A stretch of DNA of 64,000 nucleotides from an uncultured Thalassotalea sp. (GCA_947502355.1 CANMZP010000009.1:85236-149235); one strand, 5' to 3'; numbered from the stretch's first letter, positions 43,682 to 53,342 are shown. Notes: a model not told the origin generated them from the letters alone. Numbers and translations are program-made.

Positions 43682-43990
43682 ATGGAAAGAATCAAAGAAG
43701 TTCAACAGACCATAGAAAAGCTATATCAGGAATTTTATGAAAAAATGGGGAAAACCCCAGATGAGATTGATTTAAATGATCCTGTTCAGGTCGAGAAAGC
43801 CTTTGAAAAAGTGTTTAACGCTGATTATAAAGCCACCCGCCTTAAAACCAGCTTTCCACGCACATTAGCATTGAATTTACGTAAGGCTTTTGCCGATTTA
43901 TTGCTTTTAATGGAAGGTAAAGATATTAAAAAGGTGAAGGAAGAAGCTGAAGCCGCAGCAGCTGAGGCAGAAGCCGAGGCTGGTAAATAA
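43682..43990 (+). CDS. Small charged protein of unknown function
   Basis: A 102-residue protein that I do not recognise. It begins MERIKEVQQTIEKLY, is rich in Lys and Glu, has a central FPRTLALNLRKAFADLLLLME segment that could be an amphipathic or weakly hydrophobic helix, and ends in an Ala/Glu repeat tail after residue 85. A helical, perhaps coiled-coil protein is likely; no signal peptide. I chose the ATG at 43682 because GGGAG lies 7 bp upstream; the longer frame from 43598 has no good signal. It stands alone between mutM and rpmG and ends at a bidirectional terminator. Confidence 0.7.
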   Translation: MERIKEVQQTIEKLYQEFYEKMGKTPDEIDLNDPVQVEKAFEKVFNADYKATRLKTSFPRTLALNLRKAFADLLLLMEGKDIKKVKEEAEAAAAEAEAEAGK

Positions 43991-44068
43991 GCCTGTAAGC
44001 CTTGTTTCTTTACATCCATGTAATCACAGGATAAGTATGCCCTTATACAAGCCCTGAGCGACAGATAC

Positions 44069-44097
44069 AAAAAAACCCGGTAAAACCGGGTTTTTTT
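44069..44097. terminator. Bidirectional terminator between the small protein gene and rpmG
   Basis: A 6-bp GC-rich core stem CCCGGT/ACCGGG with an AAA loop, extended by seven A on the left and seven T on the right, between convergent genes. Confidence 0.93.
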
Positions 44098-44113
44098 AGT
44101 AGAAGATTATCAA

Positions 44114-44269
44114 TTACTTGATTTTAGCTTCTTTGTAGATCACGTGCTTGCGAGCTTTCGGATCAAACTTTTTGATTTCCATCTTTTCTGGCATAGTCTT
44201 TTTATTCTTGTCAGTAGTATAAAAATGACCAGTACCTGCAGATGAAACTAAACGGATTTTATCGCGCAT
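44114..44269 (-). CDS. rpmG: 50S ribosomal protein L33
   Basis: A 51-residue protein beginning [19 protein letters not shown] and ending [10 protein letters not shown], the standard L33 sequence of gammaproteobacteria. No cysteine pairs are present, so this is the zinc-independent form. It follows rpmB with an 11-bp gap, forming the classic rpmBG operon on the minus strand. Confidence 0.98.
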   Translation of the reverse strand: MRDKIRLVSSAGTGHFYTTDKNKKTMPEKMEIKKFDPKARKHVIYKEAKIK

Positions 44270-44280
44270 GGTTCAATTCC

Positions 44281-44517
44281 TTAGATTTTTTCGCCACGGG
44301 CACGGATATCTGCTAATACAGAATCAATACCATTTTTATCGATAATACGCATTCCTTTCGGAGTTAAGCGTAATTTTACAAAGCGGTTTTCACTTTCAAC
44401 CCAAAAACGGTGTGTTTGTAGGTTTGGTAAAAAACGACGACGAGTAGAGTTTAACGCGTGTGAACGGTTGTTACCTACCATCGGTTTCTTGCCTGTTACT
44501 TGGCAAATTTTAGACAT
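44281..44517 (-). CDS. rpmB: 50S ribosomal protein L28
   Basis: A 78-residue protein beginning [17 protein letters not shown] with [16 protein letters not shown] in the middle, as expected for L28. The start is the ATG at 44517, with TTGGAG 9 bp upstream; an in-frame GTG three codons earlier is not needed. It is first in the rpmBG operon, preceded by two good promoters. Confidence 0.98.
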   Translation of the reverse strand: MSKICQVTGKKPMVGNNRSHALNSTRRRFLPNLQTHRFWVESENRFVKLRLTPKGMRIIDKNGIDSVLADIRARGEKI

Positions 44518-44596
44518 TTGAGTCACTCCAATATATATTTCAGCTCGAGCTTGTAATTCCCCAGGCCGTCGCCCACGGGATCCTGAAAGGTCGCAG

Positions 44597-44625
44597 ATTA
44601 TATATACGTCCTTCTAAATGATCAA
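44597..44625 (-). promoter_or_regulatory. rpmBG promoter, proximal
   Basis: Minus-strand TTGATC -35 box, exactly 17-bp spacer and perfect TATAAT -10 box, followed by CTGCG. Transcription from here would give a leader of about 70 nt. The GC-rich bases after the -10 box are of the kind found at stringently controlled ribosomal promoters. Confidence 0.75.
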
Positions 44626-44670
44626 GCATTATCGGCTAGAAATTCAGCTGATGTTGTTAATGTGGGCGCG

Positions 44671-44699
44671 ATTATACGGATTTTTTCTCAAGATCCCAA
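44671..44699 (-). promoter_or_regulatory. rpmBG promoter, distal
   Basis: Minus-strand TTGGGA, 17-bp spacer and perfect TATAAT, followed by CGCGCCC. It lies 74 bp upstream of the proximal promoter and gives a leader of about 145 nt. Confidence 0.7.
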
Positions 44700-44759
44700 A
44701 CTAATTTACCATTTAACACATTTAACTTAACTAATCGTACAATTAATGGCCAGTTTGGA

Positions 44760-45431
44760 TTACATATCGCCTCTTTCTGCCAATGAACAGGTTAAATGAC
44801 CCGCAATAATAATATGATCTAACACGCGAATGTCGACTAAATCCAAGGCCTTAACGAGTTTTTGAGTGATTTGTTTATCCGCTAAACTTGGTTCTGCTAT
44901 GCCAGATGGGTGATTATGGGACAAGATTAACGCCGCGGCTCTAAATTTTAATGCGGATTCAACGACAACACGTGGGTATACGGTTGCGGCATCAATCGTG
45001 CCAAAGAACAGTTTTTTAAAACAAATGATGTTGTGTTGATTATCGAGGAATAAAATAGCAAACACTTCATGATGTTCATGTTTAAGTTCTGATATTAAGT
45101 ATTCTTTGGTCTGTTTAGATGATGTTAAGGTCTCGCCTTTCACCAGTTTGGCTGCCAAGTACCGACGTGACATTTCCATGGTGGCCTGCAGTTGGGCATA
45201 CTTGGCCTTTCCTAAGCCATGTTGTTGACAAAAACTATGATAGTCGGCAGACAGTACATTATGTAAGCCATTAAAGTTATCGAGTAATTGCCTGGCAAGT
45301 TCCACCACATCAATGCCTTTTACACCGGTTCTTAAGAAAATAGCCAGAAGCTCGGCATCGGTAAGGGTATTAGCACCGAAGTTTAGAAGTTTTTCGCGAG
45401 GGCGTTCATCGCTGGGCCAGTTTTTTAACAT
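44760..45431 (-). CDS. radC: RadC family JAB1/MPN-domain protein
   Basis: A 223-residue protein with an N-terminal helix-hairpin-helix part (REKLLNFGANTLTDAELLAIFLRTG) and a JAB metalloprotease-like domain with the zinc motif SHNHPSG followed by ADKQIT. The family was once linked to DNA repair, but its biochemical role is not settled. I chose the ATG at 45431, which has AAGGA 7 bp upstream; the longer frame from 45476 is less likely. It is divergent from coaBC, a standard gammaproteobacterial arrangement. Confidence 0.93.
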   Translation of the reverse strand: MLKNWPSDERPREKLLNFGANTLTDAELLAIFLRTGVKGIDVVELARQLLDNFNGLHNVLSADYHSFCQQHGLGKAKYAQLQATMEMSRRYLAAKLVKGETLTSSKQTKEYLISELKHEHHEVFAILFLDNQHNIICFKKLFFGTIDAATVYPRVVVESALKFRAAALILSHNHPSGIAEPSLADKQITQKLVKALDLVDIRVLDHIIIAGHLTCSLAERGDM

Positions 45432-45580
45432 ATTGCATCCTTGCAAATGATTGACTTGGGTTAATATATAAGCCAAGTGTGGTTATTAAACTATTTAATG
45501 AATGGGTGATAACGTGATATCGTATCGCCACTTAATTCTTAAAAACCGATAATGGTTTTAATAAATTTTAGCAGGTGATG

Positions 45581-46801
45581 ATGTTTTTACAGAATAAAAA
45601 TATCTTGTTGGGCGTGACCGGCGGTATTGCCGCTTATAAAACCGCAGAACTTGTCAGACGCTTAAAAGAACAGGGTGCAAATGTTAGGGTTGTTATGACC
45701 AAAGGTGGTAAAGCTTTTATTACCCCTTTAACCTTACAAGCGGTGTCAGGAAACCCGGTAGCCGATAGCCTTTTAGACCCAGCAGCCGAAGCGGCAATGG
45801 GCCATATAGAATTGGCTAAATGGGCCGATCTTGTCTTAATTGCTCCGGCAAGTGCAAACACGCTTGCCCGTTTGGCAGGTGGTTTTGCCGATGACTTATT
45901 GGCAACCATTTGTTTGGCTACTGCGGCCCCATTAGCGATTGCCCCAGCGATGAACCAACAAATGTGGCATGCGCTACCTACTCAGGACAATATGGCTACC
46001 TTACGCAAGCGAAATGTCATTGTTTGGGGACCCGGTGCGGGTGAACAAGCGTGTGGTGATGTTGGCTATGGCCGCATGTTAGAACCATTACAGCTCGTTG
46101 GTTTGGCCAAAGAATATTTTCAGCAAACTGCTGAAAATGAAGCAAAAAATCTGCCATTAGACAATCAACATTGGGTTGTTACCGCAGGTCCAACGCGAGA
46201 AGCTATTGACCCAGTACGTTATATTTCCAATCATAGCTCTGGAAAAATGGGCTATGCCATTGCCGATGCCGCCGCTAAAGCAGGCGCAAAGGTAACCATC
46301 ATCTCTGGCCCGGTAAATTTACCGACGCCAAATCACTGTGATCGCGTTAATGTACAAAGTGCACAGCAAATGCACGCCATGGCAATGGGGCTTGCCCCGA
46401 AAGCCGATGTATTTGTCGCATGCGCTGCCGTTGCCGATTATCGAGTTCGCGATGTGGTTGACCAAAAAATTAAAAAATCTGCTGATACCATGCAAATAGA
46501 GCTGGTTAAAAACCCAGATATTGTCGCAGATGTTGCCGCACTAACCGATCGTCCTTTTACGGTTGGTTTTGCCGCTGAAACTCAGGATGTTGAGCATTAT
46601 GCTAAAGGGAAGTTGGCGCGTAAAAACTTGGATATGATTGCGGCTAATAATGTTGCTTTGCAAACTCAGGGCTTTAACAGCGATGACAACGCTTTAACGG
46701 TATATTGGCCCGAGGGGAGTAAAGAGCTGCCTTTAACCAATAAAAAAGCATTGGCTGTTGATTTAGTAAAGACTATTGCTGATAAACTAATGACTAAGTA
46801 A
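45581..46801 (+). CDS. coaBC: Bifunctional phosphopantothenoylcysteine decarboxylase/synthetase
   Basis: A 406-residue fused CoA enzyme. The N-terminal CoaC flavoprotein (about 1-190) begins [21 protein letters not shown] and has the active-site PAMNQQMW and [13 protein letters not shown]. The C-terminal CoaB synthetase has [26 protein letters not shown] and the substrate motif AAVADYR. The gene makes 4'-phosphopantetheine from phosphopantothenate, upstream of CoaD. Two ATGs in a row (45578 and 45581) follow GCAGG; the second has better spacing. Followed by slmA. Confidence 0.97.
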   Translation: MFLQNKNILLGVTGGIAAYKTAELVRRLKEQGANVRVVMTKGGKAFITPLTLQAVSGNPVADSLLDPAAEAAMGHIELAKWADLVLIAPASANTLARLAGGFADDLLATICLATAAPLAIAPAMNQQMWHALPTQDNMATLRKRNVIVWGPGAGEQACGDVGYGRMLEPLQLVGLAKEYFQQTAENEAKNLPLDNQHWVVTAGPTREAIDPVRYISNHSSGKMGYAIADAAAKAGAKVTIISGPVNLPTPNHCDRVNVQSAQQMHAMAMGLAPKADVFVACAAVADYRVRDVVDQKIKKSADTMQIELVKNPDIVADVAALTDRPFTVGFAAETQDVEHYAKGKLARKNLDMIAANNVALQTQGFNSDDNALTVYWPEGSKELPLTNKKALAVDLVKTIADKLMTK

Positions 46802-46872
46802 GCGCTTGCTATCGCTTGATGTAGCAAATTCATGTAACGAAATATAAACGCACAGAAATAAAGAATAAGAAA

Positions 46873-47457
46873 ATGCCAGATAATCAAAAACCGAATCGTA
46901 AACAACAAATTTTAGAATGTTTAGCTCATATGCTGGAAACCAGCCCGGGACAAAGAATTACAACGGCCAAACTTGCTGAGCAGGTAGGTTTTTCTGAAGC
47001 GGCGTTATATCGTCACTTCCCGTCAAAAGCGAGAATGTTTGAAGGCCTGATTGACTACATTGAAGAAGCGTTGTTCTCACGTATCAATATGATCCTCAGT
47101 GAGCATAAAGAGTCGGTTACCCGCTGCTCTTATATGACCCACCTTATTTTGGTATTTGCTGAGCGCAATCCCGGTATGTGCCGTATTTTAGCCGGTGACG
47201 CCTTAGTGGGGGAAAATGAACGCTTACGGGTTCGAATTCATCAGCTATTTGAAAAAATTGAAACGCAATTTAAACAAATTATTCGCGAACGCAAGTTGCG
47301 AGAAGGCAAAAGCTTTTCGATTAATGAAACGGCGTTAGCAAACATCATGTTGGCGTTTTGTGAAGGCAAAATCAGCCAATACGTGCGTTCGGGTTTTGAT
47401 AAAAAACCAAGTGAAGGCTTTAATGAACAATGGCAGTTTTTGATCAATAACGTTTAA
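46873..47457 (+). CDS. slmA: Nucleoid occlusion factor SlmA
   Basis: A 194-residue TetR-family DNA-binding protein that blocks FtsZ assembly over the nucleoid. The N-terminal region [18 protein letters not shown], then [23 protein letters not shown] and [11 protein letters not shown], is SlmA-typical. The position after coaBC is the same as in E. coli, apart from the absence of dut here. Terminator follows. Confidence 0.97.
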   Translation: MPDNQKPNRKQQILECLAHMLETSPGQRITTAKLAEQVGFSEAALYRHFPSKARMFEGLIDYIEEALFSRINMILSEHKESVTRCSYMTHLILVFAERNPGMCRILAGDALVGENERLRVRIHQLFEKIETQFKQIIRERKLREGKSFSINETALANIMLAFCEGKISQYVRSGFDKKPSEGFNEQWQFLINNV

Positions 47458-47476
47458 TGCCGCAATTTAAAACACA

Positions 47477-47507
47477 TAAATAGGCAAGTGCGAACTTGCC
47501 TTATTTT
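47477..47507 (+). terminator. Terminator after slmA
   Basis: A GGCAAGT/ACTTGCC stem with a GCGA loop, extended by AAATA and TTATTT with one bulged base and followed by T. It lies directly before the pepD ribosome binding site. Confidence 0.8.
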
Positions 47508-47520
47508 TAAGAGAAACACT

Positions 47521-48981
47521 ATGAGCAATTTAGAACACTTATCGCCATCACCCCTTTGGCAAATCTTCGGCAACATTTGTGCCATTCCACACCCATCAAA
47601 ACATGAACAAAAAATTTCTTTATGGATCCAACAATGGGCTAAAGAAAAAGGCTTAGCGGTTAAAGAAGATGAAGTGGGTAACTTATTCATTAAAAAGCCA
47701 GCCACACCGGGTATGGAAGATAGAAAAGGCGTTATCTTGCAAGCTCATATGGATATGGTACCGCAAAAGAATGCCGATACTGAGCATGACTTTTTAACCG
47801 ATCCAATTCGTCCATATATTGACGGTGAGTGGGTAAAAGCACAGGGGACAACACTAGGTGCTGATAACGGCATTGGCTTGGCTTCTGCATTAGCCGTACT
47901 TGCAAGCGATGATATCCCACACGGTCCATTAGAAGTATTAGTTACCATTGATGAAGAAGCCGGAATGAGCGGTGCCTTTGGCTTAGAAGCCGGTTGGTTA
48001 GAAGGTGATATTTTAATTAACACCGACTCTGAGCAAGAAGGTGAGGTATACATGGGGTGTGCTGGTGGCGTTGATGCTACAGCAACGTTCCCATTAGAAA
48101 CACAACCTGTACCGCAAGGCTTTGAATCGTTTAACCTATCAATTTCAGGGTTAAAAGGTGGTCACTCAGGTGTTGATATTCATACCGGCCGTGCCAATGC
48201 CAATAAACTGTTGGTGCGTTTTTTACTGCAAGCGGCGAAGAAATTCTCGTTGCAACTGACCGAGCTTAATGGTGGTAGCTTACGTAATGCCATTCCACGT
48301 GAAGCTAATGCCAGTTTTGTGGTTAAAAGCGAAGACGTTAGCGCCCTAAAAGACGCTTTAGCCGATTACTTATCTACCATTAAAGCCAATCTTTCGGTAG
48401 TAGAGCCAGACATCGATATGACACTCATCCAACCGGAAACATTTGATCGCATGTGGACACAAACCTGCCAAGCGTTAATTTTAACCGCATTAAACGGTTG
48501 TCCAAATGGCGTTATGCGCATGAGCGATGACATAGAAGGTGTTGTTGAAACATCATTAAATATGGGCGTGTTGCGTTGTAAAGGCGAGAAGTTTGTCGCG
48601 CTTTGTCTGATCCGTAGTTTGCACGATGACGGCCGCATTGAAACCGAAGAAATGGTGCAATCTGTATTTGAATTGGCCGGCGCTAATCTTGAGTTTTCAG
48701 GTGCATACCCTGGTTGGAAGCCAAGTACGGACTCTCAAATCATGCGCATTGTGCGTGAAACATATCAAGACATCTTTGCCAAGTTACCGGAAATTATGGT
48801 GATTCATGCCGGTCTTGAGTGTGGTTTATTCAAAACCGAATACCCGCACCTTGATATGGTATCTATTGGTCCAACAATCAAATTCCCACATTCACCAGAT
48901 GAAAAAGTGGAAATTGCAACGGTTGCTGAATACTGGCGTTTACTAACCGCGGTATTGAACAATATTCCCATTAAAGCTTAA
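47521..48981 (+). CDS. pepD: Aminoacyl-histidine dipeptidase (peptidase D)
   Basis: A 486-residue cytosolic zinc peptidase of the M20 family; E. coli PepD is 485 residues. Metal and catalytic parts are visible: LQAHMDMVPQK, GTTLGADNGIG, TIDEEAGMSGAFG, NTDSE and MVIHAGLECG. It splits dipeptides such as carnosine and Cys-Gly. The ATG at 47521 is preceded by AAGAG; a longer frame from 47488 would run into the terminator hairpin and is not used. Confidence 0.96.
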   Translation: MSNLEHLSPSPLWQIFGNICAIPHPSKHEQKISLWIQQWAKEKGLAVKEDEVGNLFIKKPATPGMEDRKGVILQAHMDMVPQKNADTEHDFLTDPIRPYIDGEWVKAQGTTLGADNGIGLASALAVLASDDIPHGPLEVLVTIDEEAGMSGAFGLEAGWLEGDILINTDSEQEGEVYMGCAGGVDATATFPLETQPVPQGFESFNLSISGLKGGHSGVDIHTGRANANKLLVRFLLQAAKKFSLQLTELNGGSLRNAIPREANASFVVKSEDVSALKDALADYLSTIKANLSVVEPDIDMTLIQPETFDRMWTQTCQALILTALNGCPNGVMRMSDDIEGVVETSLNMGVLRCKGEKFVALCLIRSLHDDGRIETEEMVQSVFELAGANLEFSGAYPGWKPSTDSQIMRIVRETYQDIFAKLPEIMVIHAGLECGLFKTEYPHLDMVSIGPTIKFPHSPDEKVEIATVAEYWRLLTAVLNNIPIKA

Positions 48982-49000
48982 TCGCTTACCTTAAACCTGA

Positions 49001-49026
49001 AAAACCGCTTAATAGCGGTTTTTTTA
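49001..49026 (+). terminator. Terminator after pepD
   Basis: A 9-bp stem AAAACCGCT/AGCGGTTTT with a TAAT loop, followed by more T, 20 bp after the pepD stop codon. Confidence 0.93.
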
Positions 49027-49067
49027 TATTCGTTAACCAATGCGATAAACCCATCTCGCCCGTTTCA

Positions 49068-49148
49068 AAATAATTGGGGTCAGATAAACATTTTAAATAA
49101 TTGGGGTCAGATAAACATTTTTATATTTGTATCTGACCCCAATTATTT
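49068..49148. repeat. GGGGTCAGATA repeat: tandem 27-bp units plus inverted copy
   Basis: Two perfect head-to-tail 27-bp units (49068-49094 and 49095-49121), each containing AATTGGGGTCAGATAAAC, are followed by an inverted 19-bp copy at 49130-49148. The second unit and the inverted copy can form a 19-bp stem with a 17-nt loop. The GGGGTCAGATA word is, from memory, typical of repeats near REP-associated tyrosine transposases in gammaproteobacteria. No transposase gene is present here. Confidence 0.85.
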
Positions 49149-49165
49149 ATTTGTATCAATCGTTA

Positions 49166-49834
49166 TTAAACAATATCAGAAAGAATATCCCGATAATCGG
49201 TAATAAAATCATAACCAATTAACTGCTCTTTGGTTAATGCTGGCTTTTGTGAGTCCGGGTTAGCAACCGCTAATAAGTGCTTGATGCCAAACGTTTTAGC
49301 GCTACCGAGAATGGGAAGGCTATCATCAACAAACAAGGTGCGCTCATTGTCAAAATGAATGTCTGCCTGCAGCATTTGCCAAAGCAATTGCGACTCTTTA
49401 GTAACCCCATATTGGTGCGTTGAAATTAATAAATCAATGTGGCTGTCTAATGCGGTTTTTTCAACCTTAAGTGATAAGCTATCGGGGTGCGCATTGGTGA
49501 CCAATACCACATTTTTGCCGGCGGTTTTTAATGCATCTAAAAATGGAATGGTGTCATCACGAAGCGATATTTTGTGTTCAACCTCGCGTTTTAATTCTGT
49601 TATGGGTAATTTTAAACGCTCGGCCCAGTAATCCAGACAATACCACTGTATTTGTCCTTCAACTTTTTGGATTTCGGTTTTTATGTAATTTTGCGCCTGT
49701 GCAAAGCTAAACCCATTTAACTCTGCGTAACGTTTGGGTAGGTGTTCGAACCAAAAATAGGTGTCAAAGTGCAGGTCAAGCAAAGTGCCGTCCATATCCA
49801 GTAATACGGTATCGATATTTTTCCAGTCAATCAT
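49166..49834 (-). CDS. yrfG: HAD-family GMP/IMP nucleotidase YrfG-like
   Basis: A 222-residue haloacid dehalogenase hydrolase. The nucleophile motif LLDMDGTLLDLHFDTYFW, VLVTNAHPDSLSLK, the lysine in GVTKESQLLW and TLFVDDSLPIL are all present, and the WYCLDYWAERL stretch is characteristic of YrfG, which removes phosphate from purine nucleotides. I prefer the ATG at 49834, which matches the usual N-terminus (IDWKNIDTVLLDMDG). An ATG at 49864 with AAGG upstream is also possible and would add ten residues. Divergent from nudE, as in E. coli. Confidence 0.93.
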   Translation of the reverse strand: MIDWKNIDTVLLDMDGTLLDLHFDTYFWFEHLPKRYAELNGFSFAQAQNYIKTEIQKVEGQIQWYCLDYWAERLKLPITELKREVEHKISLRDDTIPFLDALKTAGKNVVLVTNAHPDSLSLKVEKTALDSHIDLLISTHQYGVTKESQLLWQMLQADIHFDNERTLFVDDSLPILGSAKTFGIKHLLAVANPDSQKPALTKEQLIGYDFITDYRDILSDIV

Positions 49835-50105
49835 ATTCTTTTTACCATAAGTTAAGATGGCCATCAGTATACCTTATATAATGAATAGGTTGGTTGCTAA
49901 AGATCAGGCTAAACACGGCTTTTATCTCAATTAATCATAATTGAGATTAACTTTATAGTATAAAAAACTCTGTGAATTCAGTATATTTAAACAATAGCGA
50001 AAATTTGCAGCCTATTTTCTATTAGACTAAACAGCGAATAGTCGTTGCTTGTCGACTCGTTTGGCTTCACCTGAAAAATGTATCTTATTGGATTGAATAT
50101 TTATC

Positions 50106-50663
50106 ATGAACAAATCCTCAGAATTAACCTTACCGACGATTCTCAATAAAAGGGAAGTGGCAAAAAGTCGCTTAATTACCATTGAAGAAATGGATTTGTG
50201 CTTTAGCAATGGAGAACGCCGAGTTTATGAAAAAGTAAAAGGTGGTGGTGCCGGAGCGGTATTAATCGTCCCCATGATTGACGATGACACCATGGTACTT
50301 ATCCGAGAATACTCTGCGGGTACGCATTCTTATCAGCTAGGTTTTCCGAAAGGGTTGATAGATAAAGGTGAAACCGCAGAAGAAGCGGCGAACCGAGAGT
50401 TGCAAGAAGAAATTGGTATGGCGAGTAAAGACTTTACCTTTATGCATGAAGTGAGCATGGCACCGGCCTTCTTTGACGCCAGAATGCAATTGTTTCTGGC
50501 GAAAGGTTTATATGAAAGTATGCTTGAAGGAGATGAACCTGAGCCACTGCAAATTGTCCATTGGAAACTTAGCCAATATCAAGAATTATTAGCACAGCCA
50601 GATTTTAGCGAAGCGAGAAGTATCGCCGCATTAATGTTTGCCAAAGAACTGCTTAAAGGGTAA
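50106..50663 (+). CDS. nudE: ADP compounds hydrolase NudE
   Basis: A 185-residue Nudix hydrolase acting on ADP-ribose, Ap3A and NADH-type compounds. The Nudix box is clear: GLIDKGETAEEAANRELQEE with IG after it, preceded by YQLGFPK. The late MSMAPAF-like stretch (VSMAPAFFDARMQLFLA) fits NudE. It lies head-to-head with yrfG and 2 bp before cysQ, with which it must be co-transcribed. Confidence 0.95.
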   Translation: MNKSSELTLPTILNKREVAKSRLITIEEMDLCFSNGERRVYEKVKGGGAGAVLIVPMIDDDTMVLIREYSAGTHSYQLGFPKGLIDKGETAEEAANRELQEEIGMASKDFTFMHEVSMAPAFFDARMQLFLAKGLYESMLEGDEPEPLQIVHWKLSQYQELLAQPDFSEARSIAALMFAKELLKG

Positions 50664-50665
50664 TT

Positions 50666-51508
50666 ATGTTAAAAGACTCGAGCTTAGACCATGCAACACT
50701 ACTGGATATAGCCATTAAAGCAGCCCACAAGGCGGGCGTTGAAGTGATGCGTTTTTATGAAAACGATGATTTTAGTGAGTACACCAAAGACGATAACTCA
50801 CCAGTAACTGACGCGGATCTTGCGGCCAATGCTGTGCTAGAACACATGCTGGCCGAACTTACCCCGGACATCCCTATTATTTCTGAAGAAAGTGAATATC
50901 TTACCTTAAAAAAGCGTCAGGATTGGCGCCGTTATTGGTTATTAGATCCCATTGATGGTACCGGTGAGTTTATCCAAAAAAGTGGCGACTTTGCGGTAAA
51001 TATTGCGTTAGTTGAAAATGGCTGGCCTGCCATTGGGGTGATTCATGCTCCTGCACATGAAGTCACGTATTATGCCTCTAAAGGGCACGGCGCATTTAAA
51101 CAAAACAAAAAAGGGGTCAAACAAATCCGCGTTGCCGAATATGATGGCAGCCGAGCCATAAATGTCGGGGTAAGTCGTCGTCAAAAACTGGCCATAATGG
51201 GCCAATATCTTAATTCTAACTATGCCTATGAGCACAAACCGTTAGGGAGTTGCTCATTAAAAAGTTGTCAAATAGCGGAAGGTACAACGGATTGTTATTT
51301 GCGTATCGGTCCAACAGGCGAATGGGATACCGGAGCAAGCCAATGCATACTAGAAGAAGCTGGCGGTACCATAATGGACAGTGAGTTAAACCCGCTTTCT
51401 TACAATAAACGCGAAAGCTTAATGAACCCGGACTTTATTGCCCTTGGTAATGCCAGTATAAATTGGCAAAACCTGATCATTAAACATAAGTGTGATCGTG
51501 ATTATTAA
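50666..51508 (+). CDS. cysQ: 3'(2'),5'-bisphosphate nucleotidase CysQ
   Basis: A 280-residue magnesium-dependent phosphatase of the inositol monophosphatase superfamily. It recycles PAP from sulfate assimilation to AMP. The signature parts are PVTDADLAAN, IISEESEY, LLDPIDGTGEFIQKSGDFAVN and GEWDTGASQCILEEAGG. The DGTGEF version differs slightly from the common DGTKEF. It follows nudE by 2 bp, the conserved gene pair of this group of bacteria. Confidence 0.95.
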   Translation: MLKDSSLDHATLLDIAIKAAHKAGVEVMRFYENDDFSEYTKDDNSPVTDADLAANAVLEHMLAELTPDIPIISEESEYLTLKKRQDWRRYWLLDPIDGTGEFIQKSGDFAVNIALVENGWPAIGVIHAPAHEVTYYASKGHGAFKQNKKGVKQIRVAEYDGSRAINVGVSRRQKLAIMGQYLNSNYAYEHKPLGSCSLKSCQIAEGTTDCYLRIGPTGEWDTGASQCILEEAGGTIMDSELNPLSYNKRESLMNPDFIALGNASINWQNLIIKHKCDRDY

Positions 51509-51557
51509 TTTCACCTTTGAATAATAAAAAACCAATTAAAAAATAGTGGGAGTAAAA

Positions 51558-52127
51558 ATGAATAAATTCATCGCATCGGTATTGCTACTCATCAGTGTGC
51601 AATGTCAGGCTGCCTGGCAGCTCAATAGTGACCATTCTATCTTGTCATTTATGAGTACCAAAAATGGCGATATTATGGAAGTGCATGAATTTGACCGTTT
51701 TACTGCTTCAATAGACACACAAGGCAAAGCCAAACTTGATATTGATTTGAGCTCGGTAAATACCGGTATTGAAGTGCGTGATAAACGCATGCGAGACCTA
51801 TTATTTAACACCACAGAATTTTCAAAAGCGACCATCATAGTCGATATAAACAACACTTACATTGATGGTTTAAAAATAGGTCAAACTCAAGAGCTTGATT
51901 TAGATGCAGAGTTACAATTGCACGGTCAAACAGATACGATAAATACCCCGGTATCTGTTACGCGCACCGCAAAAGATAAGCTATTGGTTGTTAACTTACT
52001 GCCCGTCATTATTGATGCAGATGATTATGAACTTCTAAGTGGTGTAGCAAAACTGCAAGAGATAGCGGGTTTAAAAAGCATTTCAGGCAAAGTGCCTGTA
52101 AATTTTATTCTCAGCTTTACTCGTTAA
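51558..52127 (+). CDS. YceI-family periplasmic protein
   Basis: A 189-residue exported protein. A signal peptide (about 1-19, ending VQCQA) precedes a YceI-like lipocalin barrel: [41 protein letters not shown], and ASVTR-like strands. YceI proteins bind polyisoprenoid chains, though the physiological ligand is mostly unknown. The ATG at 51558 has GGGAG 6 bp upstream. Its 3' end overlaps the yheU 3' end by 11 bp, tail to tail. Confidence 0.88.
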   Translation: MNKFIASVLLLISVQCQAAWQLNSDHSILSFMSTKNGDIMEVHEFDRFTASIDTQGKAKLDIDLSSVNTGIEVRDKRMRDLLFNTTEFSKATIIVDINNTYIDGLKIGQTQELDLDAELQLHGQTDTINTPVSVTRTAKDKLLVVNLLPVIIDADDYELLSGVAKLQEIAGLKSISGKVPVNFILSFTR

Positions 52128-52335
52128 ACTGCTCTGCCGGCATAATATTGACGGTTTCATAAAGTTCTGAATACACCAAAACCAGCTTGCCAATATTAAG
52201 CTGGTTTTTTATTTGTGCCACTTTGCTTTCCATTGAACATTCCACCTCGCCATAATCTGTCCCCTCACGCAAAATGAAACTTTCGATAATGTTATTTAGC
52301 GTTTGTGGGTTAATGTCTTTATGGGGAATGATCAT
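52117..52335 (-). CDS. yheU: YheU family small protein
   Basis: A 72-residue protein beginning [29 protein letters not shown] (given here as MIIPHKDI and [11 protein letters not shown]), with [17 protein letters not shown] at the end. This matches the UPF0270/YheU family. Function unknown. It lies 23 bp after yheT on the same strand, the order known from E. coli. Confidence 0.92.
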   Translation of the reverse strand: MIIPHKDINPQTLNNIIESFILREGTDYGEVECSMESKVAQIKNQLNIGKLVLVYSELYETVNIMPAEQFNE

Positions 52336-52358
52336 AATGAAATCTATTTAATCTCGGA

Positions 52359-53342
52359 TTAACTACTTGTGTCGAAATGCTGTTGAATAAAGTCCAACAC
52401 TCGGGTTTCTAACCAAAAATGTGGCTTAAACGGATTGCTGCCGCCAATAAAACCAACATGGCCACCTGTTTTACTGATTTCAAAGTGAATGTTTTGATTG
52501 TTTAGCTCTAAAGCTTCAATGGCATCATGACATAAAAACGGGTCATCAAGGGCATGAATGATCAAGGTTGGATGCTTGATTTGATCCAATACATAAATAC
52601 CACTGGCCTTTTGGTAATAATCTTCAGCACTTTCAAAACCATTAATGACCGAGGTGATTTTTTGGTCAAACTCTTCCAGGGTTTTAATTTTCTTTAGCTC
52701 TGGCTTATCGATATGGGTCATCAATTGCAAATCGATTTTTTCCTCAGTGCTGTCTTTAAGCATATCAACCAGATACTTTTGATACACCTTTGAAAATCCT
52801 TGATTGATACGCGCACTGCAACTTTCTAAATGCAAGGGCGCACAAATAACCGCTGCGCAGGCAAAAGGTGCGCTATTGTCTTGAGCCAAAAACTGGCTAA
52901 GCACATTGCCGCCAAGGGAGAAGCCTAAAATGGCTTTTTGATGATTAGGGTAGCGCTGCTTTAAGAGCTCGGTGCAATAATGTACATCCCAAGTATCGCC
53001 ACTATGATAAGAATGTGCCTGCCGATTAGGACGACCACTGCAACCTCGAAAGTGCATTAGCATGCCAATCCAGCCTTTGGCTTTAATGGCATTCATCATG
53101 CCTTTGGCATAGTGACTGTTGATAGACCCTTCTAACCCATGCAATACCATCACAATAGGTTTATCTGGCGCTTCATTTGGCACTTCAGTCCAAGCAATAT
53201 CAATAAAGTCACCATCGGGAAGCTCTACCGTTTCGGTGATGGTTTCTATGGTTTGCTTAACTCGAATGACTTTGGCAGCCATGGTTTGTAAATGACGGTT
53301 GTTTAACCACCAGGCAGGTTTAAATGTGCTGTCTTTTTTCAT
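52359..53342 (-). CDS. yheT: YheT family hydrolase
   Basis: A 327-residue alpha/beta-hydrolase. It shows PAWWLNNRHLQTMAAK, VLHGLEGSINSHYAKGMM, HFRGCSGRPNRQAHSYHSGDT and the nucleophile elbow LGFSLGGNVL, the pattern of the YheT/AB hydrolase subfamily 4. Physiological substrate unknown. Co-oriented with yheU, probably one operon. Confidence 0.94.
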   Translation of the reverse strand: MKKDSTFKPAWWLNNRHLQTMAAKVIRVKQTIETITETVELPDGDFIDIAWTEVPNEAPDKPIVMVLHGLEGSINSHYAKGMMNAIKAKGWIGMLMHFRGCSGRPNRQAHSYHSGDTWDVHYCTELLKQRYPNHQKAILGFSLGGNVLSQFLAQDNSAPFACAAVICAPLHLESCSARINQGFSKVYQKYLVDMLKDSTEEKIDLQLMTHIDKPELKKIKTLEEFDQKITSVINGFESAEDYYQKASGIYVLDQIKHPTLIIHALDDPFLCHDAIEALELNNQNIHFEISKTGGHVGFIGGSNPFKPHFWLETRVLDFIQQHFDTSS

